Assembly: GCA_029962745.1 (NCBI GenBank) | Contig: CM057157.1 | Span: 2,319,083-2,383,082, forward strand | Length of the DNA stretch: 64,000 nucleotides | Origin: Echinometra lucunter | Lineage: Eukaryota; Echinodermata; Echinoidea; Camarodonta; Echinometridae | Reading direction: 5' to 3' | Shown: positions 44,791 to 58,000 of the stretch, in pieces | Position numbering within the stretch: position 1 is the first letter of the stretch | How the letters are laid out: each line of letters starts with the position of its first letter | Made by a program: the position numbers and the translations under genes | The notes under the pieces: generated by a model | Told to the model about the DNA's origin: nothing | The model's input: only the letters and a program-made list of their open reading frames with translations | Databases searched by the model: none

Positions 44791-46334
44791 GGTTTGTAGA
44801 GAAGGGCGGAACCATATCGTTCACATTGCTAATCGAGGCTGCTATGGTCCACAAATGGTTTTCCTAGCAGATAGTGGCCATTTTGCTGAGTGAATTTGAC
44901 CACTGCTTGCTGCTGAGTTACGCAGTACTGACGTTGTTCCGTGGTTCAGTGCGCAGTTGTCATAGGGCACCTTCCTTTCTTCCTCCTCTTATACTTGAAA
45001 GAGTTCTGCTCCGATAGCCTCTTTGGAAGCATCTGTGTTTAGAATAAATATATCCTGGCTGTTAGGCATACTTTAATAAGTACAGATGCCTCTGTGAGAC
45101 TGTCTATAATTTTATTCAAAGAAAACTGGAAACAGACTCCAGAAATGTTTTACAGATGAAGGAGCAGCAAGAAAGTTGAACAGTTCAATGAGTTCAATCA
45201 TTTGATACTTCGGATGATTCCTTCCATGATATATATCTGCAAATTTCACTCTCCCTGAAAGCAAAATAAAATGCAAACATTTTGAAATATATATACATGT
45301 ACACGAGATTCATCAGGGAACTCGTTGCATATTCTTGTAACTGCACAGGCTAGCATCACTCTCCAAACTCCTTTCCCCAAGTACCTGTGTACCAAATGCG
45401 TGAAAAGCTTGTATCCAATCAGCTTACAATGGTTAACAAATGTATTATATAAGATAATTATAACAAACCACTGTAGTCGTTTCTGATTTGATAAATGATA
45501 TAATCAAAACAGAAGAAATTTTTGGGTCCTCAGTGCTGCAGACCTGCAGCACCAGATTGACCAATGCCTCAGGGCTTGCTAGTAATAATACTGGTTTTTA
45601 GCTTGTGTTGAACATTATCTTTCCAAAAGGCTTAGCAGTGATTTTTTTGTTCTCCTCACAAGTTCTTTCTTGGTAAAAAAAAACCCCGGTGAATTCCACA
45701 TGTATGACAAAGTTGGGCTTTAAAAGTCAGCTCACATACATGTACATGTAATTCTTAGGATGTGCAATGCATTTGTGCCGTTGACATTTGTCTCTTTAAA
45801 TCATGCATGAAAGTACCATGAAAGTATAGAGGTACGGGTAGAAGATTTCACTGTATACCATTTATTCTTTCTTGGAAATGAGTGTGGTCCTGAATATTTG
45901 CACATATGTGCTGTTGACATCAAGTTGTTTCATTTAATCATGCATGCTCTTTATTTTTGTCTATTAAAAAAAAAGAATTTTGACTTGATCAGAATCTCCT
46001 CTACTTAGGTTCAGTGCATGATACAAGTTGAAATGGGTAACTAAAGCCCAGTCTACATTGATTCTCCCCTTTTGTTTTCTCCTTTTAAAAAACATCTGTC
46101 CATCTTGAGCCTGGAAATATAGTTGTGATGTGAAAGGGTACTGTTCTACTTTTGAAAATGACTGTACATGCGTGAGCTGTATCTCTTGTAATCTGAAATT
46201 GCATGATGATTTGAATGGCTTAGCTACTACAGCTGTACACATACTTGAGCTGCTTTTTGTAATTGTAGGTGTGTACATGAAGGAACCCTGTTTACTTGTA
46301 AGCTTCATTAATAATTCTACTAGGAGAACATCCT
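44791..46334. other. Intergenic, no clear feature
   Basis: AT-rich intergenic sequence between the convergent genes. I see no exon or clear repeat in it. Confidence 0.35.
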
Positions 46335-46610
46335 GAGGGTTGCTTCATAGAGCTTGTCGTAAAGATACAAATGACTTTACGTACGACTTTGAACATCTTG
46401 AATATGGCAATCCAAATGGGATTCTTGATCATTATGAATCGCATCAGCTGAAGGTGAAATATGCAGACGCAGATAGCATTACTATTGCTTACAATATTTA
46501 TTGAGAAGTATATTTTTTTGCTTTGCCACAACTTGATTGAGATTATTCATATTCAAGTTGTTTGTATAGTCAGGAATAACTTTACGGACAGCTTTATGAA
46601 TCCCCCCCCC
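46335..46610. mobile_element. ~280-bp MITE, related to 39520-39840
   Basis: Begins GCTTCATAGAGCTTGTCGTAAAG and ends ACTTTACGGACAGCTTTATG followed by a C-run. It shares the ATGGGATTC and GCATCAGCTGAAGG interior with the copy in GTF3C3 intron 14. Confidence 0.5.
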
Positions 46611-47534
46611 CCTCGGAATGTTTCAAGATCATACTTGGAATTTTCTTAATTTTTTGCAGTTACTTCATACGTTTGCATTGACTGTTAGCTTTGTCAAACA
46701 CTGTGTATTACCCATATGATCTTCATCAAATTTGTCACAGTATGGTTGGTGCCTTTATGTATGAGCTTGCTGCTGTACTCACACTGATCTGCAAAACAAA
46801 ACAAACAAATAAAGAAAGGAACAAACAAACAAAATCAGCAAGATATGAGATTGAAGGATTCTTGTTTGACAAAACTCCTCTCATTTCTTGGTATATGCAG
46901 TTTGGGGAAGAAACCCAACCACTGACAGTACAGTAATGCTAGTTAGCGTATAATTTCAAGTGACTTGCCTTACATAACTGTATATTTCCAAAGTTTTGTT
47001 GAACATATTTTTTTCTATGTAGGAATGTGACACTACATGTACATTATGTATAAATTGAAATAAATTATATTTTGTTACAAATAACTGGTTTGTGTTATTT
47101 TTTTGTTCAAGTTAGCAGGTGCAGTTCAAAGTTTGTGTGCATGTGTGTGTGTGTGTGGGGGGGGGGGGGGCCTTGGGGCTCAAGCCCCCTCCCCCCATGG
47201 ATGATATTTGCAGTTTTCATTTATACATTACAATCCTCCAAGCCCCCAGTAGCCCCCCCCCCCCCCCCCAAGTTTTGGCCATAGAACTGTGCCTGTTAGT
47301 TAGATGGCATTATTTGATGGAATTTTGATGAAGAGAACATGATATACAGTACACCTGTGCATTTGACACAAGTCAAGATTGGAAATGGCATATATTCAGT
47401 GTTGTTTGCCTGACATGGCAACACCTTTTGTATGCAGTTAACATGCTAATTAGTTGAATACAATCAATCCTTACAGCCTACAGTTTTATGTCGTTGCTCA
47501 TTGCTAGGTATTTATAACTATGTAGATTTACAGG

Positions 47535-48015
47535 GGGTACCCAGTGCTGAAACAATGTTAGTTCATTTAAAAGAGCATGATTTCATTCGCAGAAAATCAT
47601 CTGCCTAAAGTTTTTTAAAAGTCGTGTTGCCAAGGAAACCCCCAAATGTGGTAAGATTTCAGGATATTTTTGACCCCTCAGCTGTGACCCAGTTTCAACT
47701 GGGTACCCACTTTGACGTCATAATGACGTCAAAGTTGGTACCATGTCGCGCAATTCTAGCAAAATGCACGCAAGGTATAATACATATTGTACAGTCTAGC
47801 GCGCAGCACAACTGCAATGTGCGAAGCTTGGTACCCACTTTGACGTCATACCTCATACTCAAATTTTTTTGTCAACTCTTGACTTTTTATGAGAAAATTA
47901 GCCAAAATGCATTGATTTCGATTGAAAATCATCAAAATTTTAATGTTATTCTTCTTAGAATTCTATTCTCGATCATATATCCAAAAAAAATTTACCATTG
48001 TGTAATCACTTTAAA
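47535..48015 (+). repeat. ~480-bp repeat with CRE-bearing palindrome, copy 2
   Basis: This is the inverted partner of 28240-28730. It keeps the facing TGACGTCA pair (ACTTTGACGTCATAATGACG and onward). The end at 48010 reads GTAATCACTTTAAA. A frame of 142 codons is open in it, but it begins at GTG and matches copy 1 only because the DNA matches. Confidence 0.7.
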
Positions 48016-48095
48016 TACTTGTACATACCCAGTAGGAAATCAAGAAGGCTGACCTTTTAAGGAAGCACTGTCCTAGGTATCAGTCATCCTCACTT

Positions 48096-48268
48096 AAGGA
48101 CCCTTATCAAAAGTCTTGTCACGCATCTTTGATCGTCTTCTCCCTGGCCGTTCTGTTACATCGGCTTTCCAAATCGGGAGAATAAGAGGGGAAAAGACAC
48201 GAGCAGGAAAGATGCTTAAGGGCCGCATCCCAAATTTGCTCTGACTTTTGATAAGGTACCTAAATACA
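48096..48268. mobile_element. ~170-bp MITE
   Basis: Inverted ends AAGGACCCTTATCAAAAGTC and GACTTTTGATAAGGTACCT enclose most of the element. A relative lies at 34285-34430. Confidence 0.6.
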
Positions 48269-48611
48269 TATTCATGATAGACAACCATGCAGATGCATGT
48301 ATGTAATAGAAGTAAGAAGAGCTGAGAGGAGGGTAAAACAAGAAGGAAACTATGAGAATGGGAGAAAAGAGAGGAAAGAGAGAGAGAGAAGAAAAGTTAA
48401 AATGAGAGTTTGAGTATGGATGAAGAGAAAGAACAAAGATTAGAGCTGTATGGAAAGAAACATTTTGTTTTTCATTTGTATGCATATCATGTTGAATATT
48501 GCACTCATCTAAGTATTTCTCACATCCTGTTTAAACTTACCTTTGTCTCTCCATGATTACTGTCATGTTACAAGCATCTGAATTCTCTCCCTCCTGTCTC
48601 TCTTTCCACCA

Positions 48612-48867
48612 TCATCAGGGGGAGGTGTTTCACAAAGACTAAGATTGAATTCATGCCACTGTTTGCTTTCACCATCGTTCTCTCAAGGGGTGGGCAAATC
48701 ATTGTCACAAATTTGAAGAGTTTATATTGTTTAAACAATTGTCAATTCTGCAGATTTGTGAACCATGATTTACAAATCCTTTGAGAGATCCATGGTGGAA
48801 GGAAGCATTGGCATGAATCGCCAGCCATTGTTAAGTGCAATTTTAGTCAATTGTGAAACACCCCCCT
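48612..48867. mobile_element. ~255-bp MITE with GGGGGTGTTTCACAA ends
   Basis: The left end is GGGGGAGGTGTTTCACAAAG and the right end TTGTGAAACACCCCCC, with further pairing of GACTAAGATT / AATTTTAGTC. The superfamily is not assigned. Confidence 0.6.
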
Positions 48868-49261
48868 GATCTCTCTTCCCCATTTTCATTCTCTATCTCT
48901 CATTATCATCTCTTTCTCTTATCACTCCATTTATTTGCATTTCTGTCAACATCTGAGCCTGATTGGTTAAGTCTGCCATTTTTTTTTTTTTGGCCATTTT
49001 TATTTTTTTATTTTATTTTTTTTTTTTTTGGGGGGGGGTCTGTTCATGGCATTCAGCATTTTATTGATTCTAGTTAAAGTACACAACCGGGGCAACTACA
49101 TTTTTTTTTAATTTCAACACCTTCAATAATGCCCTTCAAAATGAAACATGAAATAGCTGAACACATCTCGTGAAATATTTTCTACAGGCTTTCAAACTTT
49201 CAAAATTTGTCAAATGTCCGTCCTTAACAAACTGATCAGGCTCATTTTGGATTTCTTCCTA

Positions 49262-50050
49262 TAGACCAATTTCACAACGCAAGAGGGCAGCAGACTATTC
49301 GACACAGTTCGACATACTGCTGTGGGCGCTCCAACTTTTATAGTACACAAGTCAATAGCGCGTTATGCACATTCGTTCGATTCTTTGTCTATTTTGACCA
49401 GTATATGCAGATTTATTTTAATATTTGCAATGAGAAATTATCAGGGAAGTTCAGGTCGCAGCTGTGCAGTGCTCAAATGCCACAAGGATTAGAGAAAGTT
49501 TAAAAATTGGAAGCTAACTGAGTGCGAAATTCACTCGCTTTTGACTCATGAAGCCTGTTTGTGTGAGAAGCCGTACTCCCTACACAGGTTTCCGTATGCA
49601 ATGTGAAGGAATTCGTCGCCAGTGGGTAGAAACATCAACAGAAAGGACTTTTAAGTCAGGAAACATTATCATTATGTACTTTGGCGTAAAATTTAATGAG
49701 TGAAAACATGACTTTGTAAACAGGGTAAGATTTAGGGCTCCCGTTTACTACGGCTTCTATGCTGCAATCGAACTTTTACTGACAAAACTAAGTTGAAAAA
49801 CCATCGAAATTACAAAAATACATCATACCTTCATTAGTCAGATATGACCATTGTCTTACCTCATCTACCCATGTATCCATGCTGTATTTTATTGATCTAG
49901 AATAAAGTAAATGGAACAATATCAGGACATATCTCATATCTTACATTCATTTTGTACACAGAGCCAATCGCGGTCAGCGCGCTTGCCCACAGCAGCAATG
50001 GCGTCGCCGATAGAGGGCCAAATACATAAACCGGCCGTGAAATTGGTCTA
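49262..50050. mobile_element. 789-bp DNA element with TA target duplication
   Basis: Inverted ends TAGACCAATTTCAC and GTGAAATTGGTCTA, flanked by TA on each side (49260-49261 and 50051-50052). Sub-terminal GGCAGCAG..GGGCGCTC and GCCCACAGCAGC blocks also pair. It is non-coding; a TA duplication suggests the mariner/Tc1 range or another TA-targeting family. Confidence 0.7.
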
Positions 50051-50052
50051 TA

Positions 50053-51930
50053 CCAAGCATCACAACACATTCATAACTTTGGCTGGAATCTGCAGAAAAA
50101 GCGTATTACACCAAATCAAATATTGCTTGTTAGGTTAATAATGGACCACAGAGGCAACCATTCTCTTTCATTAAATAGCAGTTGCATTTATTCATTCTTT
50201 TTATATTCAATGACATGAACAGACAATGTCATTCTATACATGTATGTCTAATTACACACTCACAGTCCTGAAGCATGTACATGTATTCTAGTTCACTCCA
50301 AGTGGTTCAAAAAATATCAAAAATTCTATATATGTTAGGGTGGCTTTCTTCTTTACACACTAAAGAACAAGTGATCACAAATAAAGTAGCAATTAAAACT
50401 TGATGCAATGGCTTCAATCTAAAAATAAAGATCTCATTTTATTTGTTTGGAAATTGATTTAAGTTTTGATACCACTACTTTCCAATTACACTTCAAGTGA
50501 AAATTCATATGAATTTAAGTAGACAAAAATGAGTACTGCCTCGGGGAGTCAGGATGAGAAAATACCACTCTCTGCATACCTAGAATACATGAATAAGAAA
50601 TTAAGAATCTAGGAAAATCATTTTTTTTCTCTCTCTCATACATTTGTAGATATTATCACATAAATATATTTGAATACAAAAGTTTTATTAAAACATACAG
50701 TACAATTCCAGTACTATCAATTTTATTCAAGGTAAAATATTTCATATTTTGCATTTCATTTTGAATACACTGATCATTACATTTTTCCTCGCAATTGAAG
50801 CATGGCAGGTAGTTTTCACATCATCTCATGAGTACAGGAACAAAAAGAGGGGCAGTCAAAAAAAAAAAAAAAAATTCTTTATCCGTAATGTAACATAATC
50901 TAAAGTCCATATAGCAGACGAAGAGACATTATCTGAACCAATATTGAAAACACCAAGTGTATTAATGATGTACATATACAGAAAAGAAAATCCTTTTTGA
51001 AAAAAGGAAACATTATTAAAACAAACTGCTCGAGTGGTTGTTATACCAAAACTTCAGGGTCTGAAGATGATAGACTACAATGAGCTACATGAATGACTGG
51101 TAGAATAAGCTTGGTAGAATTAAGTCTGTTACAAGAAGATCCTATATATCAGGTGTACACTCTAGATATATTCTGATCTTGTGACGAGCAAATTAAACAA
51201 TAATCTTCACACAATTTGTTTGCAAAATGAAATGAACAACAGTGTCTTGCCACTGTTAGACGGTGGGCTTTAATCAAACTATGGGATTTGTTTGGTTTTT
51301 TTTTCATTTGTTATCTATTTTTCTACAAATATATTTACAACATAAATATCATACAAAACATGACACAAATTTGGCAAAATATGTTTCTATGGACTAGCAG
51401 CACATACATGGCAATGCATCGCAGTATTATTCAGCAAACTTTGCCCCATGTTAATGCTCAACAGTTTTTAAAATTAAGTGCATCAAGAAAAACAAATATA
51501 AAATATAGACACAAACAACTTGTACAAAAAAATGTAAGAAAGAAATAACCTACGTTGTTACAGTATCTTTGAAGCATATTTTGGCAGATTTAATAAACAA
51601 TTTGAGTTTAAGGGAAAATAAATTATTGCGAACAAAATATGCATAGCGAGATGGAAGAATGAAGATTTCGTAAGAAAAAATATTTCCATTCAACACTTTC
51701 AGTTTTTAATGATCATTTTGAAGTAAAGTAGTGTTAAGGTACAGTGTAACAAGACTGGTGGCTGTCTGAAGAGTATAACACTCATATAACAAGTACATGT
51801 AAGATGATGTATGTTTAGATTTAGGCCTATGTGACACTATATGATCTAGAATTCTACATGCAATCATACACATAGATACAATGTGCAAGGAAATAATGAA
51901 TTCAAATCCGATATTCTTGAATGGCTCTCA
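50053..51930. other. AT-rich intergenic or distal 3' UTR sequence
   Basis: No supportable gene. It could belong to a long CACHD1 3' UTR on the minus strand, but I cannot show this. The only simple repeat is a poly-A run at about 50859-50873. Confidence 0.35.
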
Positions 51931-52041
51931 TATTTCCTGTCTTGTCCCCCTCCACCCTTTCCCCAAAGAACACATGCTGTAAGTATACTTTGTAATCACA
52001 GTCTTGTGCAACCATCTCTAACTCTTTATATCCCCATTCTT

Positions 52042-52077
<36 letters not shown>

Positions 52078-52350
52078 TTCCCAGTCTCTATCAATGTTCT
52101 CCTTTTCTCTTTGCTGTTCTGCATCACCAGGAACCCCCCCCCCCCCATAGCAAGATTGTATTCATTTTGTAATGGCTCCCAGAGCCTCAAGCTTCTGCTT
52201 ATCCTGGAGTCCTATAGTTCTGTTCAAAATAAGTTTCTATGTTCATATCAAATTCTTTACTATGTGCTTGTATTTCTGTTAATATAAAAATTGTTTTATT
52301 ATGTACTTGTACTTTTGTTCAGAACTGAATAAATGAAATGAAATGAAATC
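51930..52350 (+). repeat. LINE-like 3' end, plus orientation
   Basis: A (CT)n run (52047-52074) and C-run are followed by GTAATGGCTCCCAGAGCC and ACTGAATAAATGAAATGAAA, a pentamer-repeat tail like those of other invertebrate non-LTR elements. No reverse-transcriptase signature is clear. Confidence 0.4.
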
Positions 52351-53700
52351 ATCTTTTCTTCTGATTAGAAAAAAAAAAATGTTTATGGTCTTAACATCAA
52401 TTTCCAATTAATTCATTAAGAAAACATAATAGCAATAAAACTTGTGCTTAATGGAAGCCTGCTTTCATTTCTCAAAACATATCAAAGCAAGTAATAAATA
52501 CAAAGCCTTTCACCAGCACAAGTCCATCGCTTTAACACTTTGGCAAAAGATATATTTCATTAAGGGCAGCCATACATACTACAGAAAGGCTTTCTACACC
52601 ATGTCCATTGACATAGAATACTGGTACAAGAAATACAGAAGTACGCAAAATCACAGGACATAGCCAAGAATACCACTCATGGTTAAAGGCATTGGCTAAC
52701 TTTGTGAGTAGCTGATTAAAAAAATTCTCAAACTAAGATGAAACATGTGTATGAGTACTTGTATTTGTACTAAAAAACCCTGAAACCAACCATAATTTGG
52801 AATGAAAAAGTGTAAGTTGGATGCAAACGGCGATTTTATTATCCTTCGTCTCACGAGACAATCGCTAAGAGGACCACTTTGCTTGAATTTGAAAATTCCG
52901 TTATGTGCCTCCCGCCGCGTGATACGCCAATACACATAGTACGGTAAGGTAAGTCATACGCGCATGCGCACTCCTTATGTCTATTCTGCGCAACCAACCC
53001 TCGTATAGTTTTCAAACATTGGTTCACAATTTTGATATTTAAAAATACTTCCTGTGGATATTATACTTTGAAACTTTCAGACTGGTATTTTTACACTATA
53101 ACCCTTATGTTTATCCCATTTTCAAGTAACAAAACAAGATTTTTAAATCATAACAATGTTAACCAATGTCTTTAAGTCTCAACATGATTTTTTTTAGTTA
53201 TGAGGAACAGAAAAAAAATATAGAAGAAATATAGAAGAAAGGAATTTAAAAAAAAAAGACATAAAGCTTGCTCATGTTACATAGTTCCTTCAACAGTTCT
53301 TAAGATACTATAGTGTAATGGGGGCAAAACAATATAGAACAAGCCAAACCTGTAGAGCAAATGCATCAGTTTGAATAACTTAGCCTCGACTATTCTCATA
53401 AATCCATTTGCTAACTGAGCTTTTTAACCTCATCTCAGGCAGTCTTATACTACATAATTTCTCTTGTAAGCTGACATGTTACATTATGCCACTGATGCTA
53501 CTGTAGCTTTGGCTCCAAATAAAAGACAGTAAATAATAACAAATGTGCAGTTATGCACAGCACCGGACAAACTGTATGCATTACTGCTTCATATTCATGG
53601 ACAATACATACATACACTAACAGTCATATCAAGATTGGCAGTATATATCATAAATTGGCTGCACTTTTGGCACAAAAGCCTATTTCATTTAGTTCTGTTA
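52351..53700. other. AT-rich intergenic sequence, no gene seen
   Basis: The only notable motif is ACGCGCATGCGCACT near 52958, of NRF-1-like form, in a CG-richer patch (52850-52990). It could be a stray promoter-like island; no exon is linked to it. Confidence 0.35.
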
Positions 53701-53704
53701 TTAA

Positions 53705-54100
53705 CCCATTCGTGACAGAGGGTCCACATTTTGTGGTTTGGTCTAATAACTTTTGATGCAGAGCTCTAAAAATCATACCAAATACATGAGCAGAAAGAGC
53801 AAAAAATTCTACACATACTGTGTCCATTTTCGATGCGTCAGTGTTTGATGCTGAAATTTTTTTAAAGGAAAATAAGCATTAAAATCCTTAAATTGGCAAT
53901 GCGATGAAAAGGTTAAAATTACCGTTTTCCCTGCAAATTGGCAACTTTATGACTTCTCATCATACATTCTGTCAATTTATATTTATTTCAGATAAGAAAA
54001 ATAAGAAAAATGTAGCAATAAAAGAAAAATGTTGGTGTTGCCAACCTGAAGAATAAAAGCTGATCAAATTAGGCTTTAAATAATTCCTGTCACGAATGGG
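53705..54100. mobile_element. piggyBac-type MITE with TTAA target
   Basis: Perfect 14-bp inverted ends CCCATTCGTGACAG and CTGTCACGAATGGG are each flanked by TTAA (53701-53704 and 54101-54104). CCC termini with TTAA duplication are diagnostic of piggyBac-like elements. It is non-coding and lies downstream of the CACHD1 stop codon. Confidence 0.85.
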
Positions 54101-54104
54101 TTAA

Positions 54105-55079
54105 CAAGAGCATCCATGCATGCTTTGTCACATGTCTCTTGTAGTTCACATTTAATAGGAGTAACAATCAAGGTTTGGTCCTTTATCATAGTCCGCATTA
54201 GCACATAATTCATTCCATTTCAATTACTTGTTCATTTTCACCACGAAATTTACAAAAGCGATTTTGAAACGAGAAGAATTTCAACTTATGTTTGTGCAAA
54301 CACAGAGTGCAAAAGAAAATGACTTGTAAAATCCCCTTGGTCATTATGGCTTGAATATATGGTCTCTAAAAGAAACTTGTGGAAATGTATGAAAATATGA
54401 TCAGCTCAATAGTTATAATGAAGTATCCACTTATCTATTTTTTGTCTTTCTGATAAAACCTGATTTCTCCTATTACATTTAACATGTCAAGCACACTAGC
54501 TATACAGGTAGATGCTAGATGATGTCAGAGAGTATCCAGATTAGAAAAAAAGCACAATAATTTCAACATACCACTTCAATGGAGTAGTAAGGTAGAGTTG
54601 CTGGAATAAACAAAAAAATCACAAATACATGTATATCATCTCGTAACCCTGGCAATTATTTGCAGAATACAACAAGCTATATGCTGAACTAGATGACTGT
54701 ATCATGAAGATGATCTCCTTTGCAAATAACAAGCAGCTGCATGACTGCTTAAATTCAAGCTCAACTATTCACCTACTTCTCCTAATTCAAGGTTCACAAC
54801 AATGACAATGAATACACACTTGTAGCGCTGTCTGCACCGTTTCCAGCAGGATTCGTACTTGATTCTCCTTCAGCAAGTAATGATACCGTGCAGTGCAACC
54901 ACAATGTAGTCCATATGATCCATTCTGGTTTCTCACAAAATAATACTTTGGCAGTCACATCCTCCTATGGGGTGGGTTCATATTTACAAAATACAAGATA
55001 AATACACAATAATGCTTCGATTTTTTTTTTTCTGAATTACCTACAAGTCTCTGGTCTCACATCTTTGCATGAGTCATTG
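54105..55079 (-). other. CACHD1: Probable CACHD1 3' UTR
   Basis: The sequence downstream of the CACHD1 stop (55080-55082) is non-coding, with no repeats recognised. I could not choose a poly(A) site. Confidence 0.4.
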
Positions 55080-58000
55080 CTAACAGGTCGTATCCACAGA
55101 ATGAACCTGTGCTCGTGTGCGCATATGGTGTGACCTCCTAGGCAAGACTGTCTGCGGTGGCGGGTCTATCTTTGGTACTATTGATGGCGACAGTGGATTA
55201 TCACACGAGGGCGGGCTGCAATCCCGCTCTAAGAGCGCAGTTCTACATGTGACACTGGGTAATTCAGAAGATCTATCCACATGTAACATTCCTGGCGGAG
55301 GATCAACAATGTTTCTTTCCGGCGATGCCACCACAGGCTCTGGTTCCACATATTGATATTCACTGTCTTCATGCGGTGTCATGGTGCTGTAACCATGGTC
55401 ACTCTCGCTTGGTGCCTGGCCTTGGCGGCGCCAGATACGGATACCATGCCGTATTCGCTGGTGATATGGGCTTGGATGATGTAACGCTGCAAGTATAATG
55501 TTACCTTGGCCATCTGGAAGTAGAAGGATAAAAGAAATCAAACCGTTGAATTAAATCAGGCATCATTTCTCTCCACAATATCTCATTGAGAAAAGTAAAT
55601 TGAAATGAGTCGTTTTGACTGATAACTATCAAAACTGGCAATCATCTCAAAATCTCATAGCATTCGTATTCTACAGAAAAGAAATTTGATTATTCAAAAT
55701 CATTTCTACACTGTTAACAACAAACCTTTGGAGGTACAGTAGAAATGGTTCATGTACTATATGAGTCAAAGCTAATCATTCAACAAGTTCATTTAAAATT
55801 TGGAATTACAAACAAAAATTGTGTTTAGGCCAAAAATTAAAAAAGAAATCATAAAATTCACAAGACAATATATAAAGAAATGTGCTAAGACTCACATGCC
55901 CCAGGAGGAGGCTGGTTATCAGGTGAATTACTCCCTCCAGCTCCAGGATCTGGCTCCATCCCTTCACCACCATCTACATCACCTTGTGTCATCCTGACTG
56001 AGGTATCTGATCCTTGCTGGGCAATCTCACGTCGTCTTCTCTCCTGATTGTGCACATGATGACGATAGATGTAGATGACTAGAGCTAGGGAGAGGATGAC
56101 TGCCAGGAGAGCACCAGCCACTGGTCCAACATGGGCATTGGCATTCGTCTCAAAGATGTAGGAACGACGGGCAACCACTGGGTAGTGATCAATATCAGAA
56201 TTAAGGTACATGCAACTAAAAGCATGTTGTACAAGAAGGAACAGTTTCACTACTGTGCAAAAGCAGTTTTGCAAGCTGAACTGTTACGAGATACCAACAT
56301 GAAGTATTTTGGCTTCTGGTACACTGGAATAGGTTTCTCAAAAGCTTTGTAAACTCAAGATAGCTAGTGATTTATGCCTTTTCATAATTTCTGCTAAGAT
56401 GTAAATGCTAAGAATAGAGCACTTCCTTTATAAAGCCCATAAATGTAATATTTTTCCATCAATTTTTTTTCTTTCAATGCACAAGATTCTCCATAGAATG
56501 AAGGTTTACTGTCGATATAGTCACTGCTCTTACCTATCTGATCACCATATGTGACCTGCCGCCTCAAAACCACCAATAAGTCGCCAAAATTCATTTTTCT
56601 GTTTTATAACTCATCTGAAAGAAGAGATTCTCAGCTTTCCAATGTTATATAACTCCTCCAAATTGGTCCACAATAACCCCCTCAAAAACACATTAGATAA
56701 TTAAGAATCAATAACCTCTATTCAGAGAAAAGAGCCTTTGAAGTTCAGAACAAAAGAGCGCAAAGGAGCTCCTCTGTGCTCTTTTGTTTGTTAAGAAGCA
56801 CAGGAGGATATTCAATAGTCCATGGCAAACTGGTATGAAGGGTTTATCAGATTAGGCTGAAATTTGGCATATCTTGGGATTAGGACCTATTCTTTATTTT
56901 CTCCCAAAATCAGTTCATTGCCTTAACCCTAAACAGGCTGGGCTTTTTGAGCCATGCTATACCCGGGGAGGGGGGGAGGGGGGCAGATTCCACCCCCCTG
57001 AAATCGGCGTGCACGTCACGCGTGACATCATCTACCAATTTCCGTAGTTAAATTTTACAAAATAATTAATTAGGTAATTAATTATGCTAATTTATGCGTA
57101 AATCAGACTTTTTGTTATAGATCATTAGATGAAGCTCTAAATAGTCTTATTTTTGTTGTAAATACTCTTTGTAGTGTTGTTAACAAGTATACAAAAAAAA
57201 GATTGGAATCAAATTTAATTTCCTATGTATTTCATTGTTTTTTGAATTTTTTTATTTCTTCGTTTTTCGACTTTTTGTTTTTATTGTTTTTTTCGACAAA
57301 ATTCGTTGGCAATACTATTTGGATCAAAACGACTAAAACTAATTGATTTTGATCATTAATAATAAAAAATAATCATACATTTATGAATTTTTGCTGAAAA
57401 CACAATTTGTATAGGATTTGTACATGAAATCACATTTTTGAGCAATTTTTGATCCGACATGCGAGTACAAAATATTGTGTAACTTCGGAAACTGCGTACC
57501 CGGACCTCACGAATTTGATCACCGGGCATGGTGGCTCAATTGATAGAACGTCCGCCTCATGAACGGGAGGTCGTGGGTTCGATCCCCGGCCAAGTCATAC
57601 CAAAGACTTACAAAAATGGGACCTTCTGCCTTCTAGCCAGGCGCTCGGCATATAAGAATGGAGAAGGGTAATAATAACATATTATGTTATGCAGGGCCCG
57701 CTGGAAGATCAGCTTATAGCTGAAGTGGCTACCCTAGGTAAATAAGAGTTATTATTATTATCTCAAAGGATGCGCGGGATGCTACAGAAAAAAGTCATGC
57801 AGCATCATGGTGACATCTGATGCGCGAAACGTCTAGGGGGGTGGATTCCACCACCCCCCCCCCCCCCCCCAGCCTTTTAAGGGCTAATGGATTTCGGGCT
57901 AGGATGGCAATGAATGAAGGTATCATAAAAACACTCTAACACTCCACGAGGCTGTCAAGTTGTTTCAATGGAAAACGAGGAGTCATTTTGAAATTGTTCA

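Noticed and set aside
57519..57596. Possible tRNA gene (CAT anticodon-like position, intact A and B boxes)
   Set aside because: The 3' side does not pair with the acceptor strand, and the sequence continues into a SINE body with a TTA tail.
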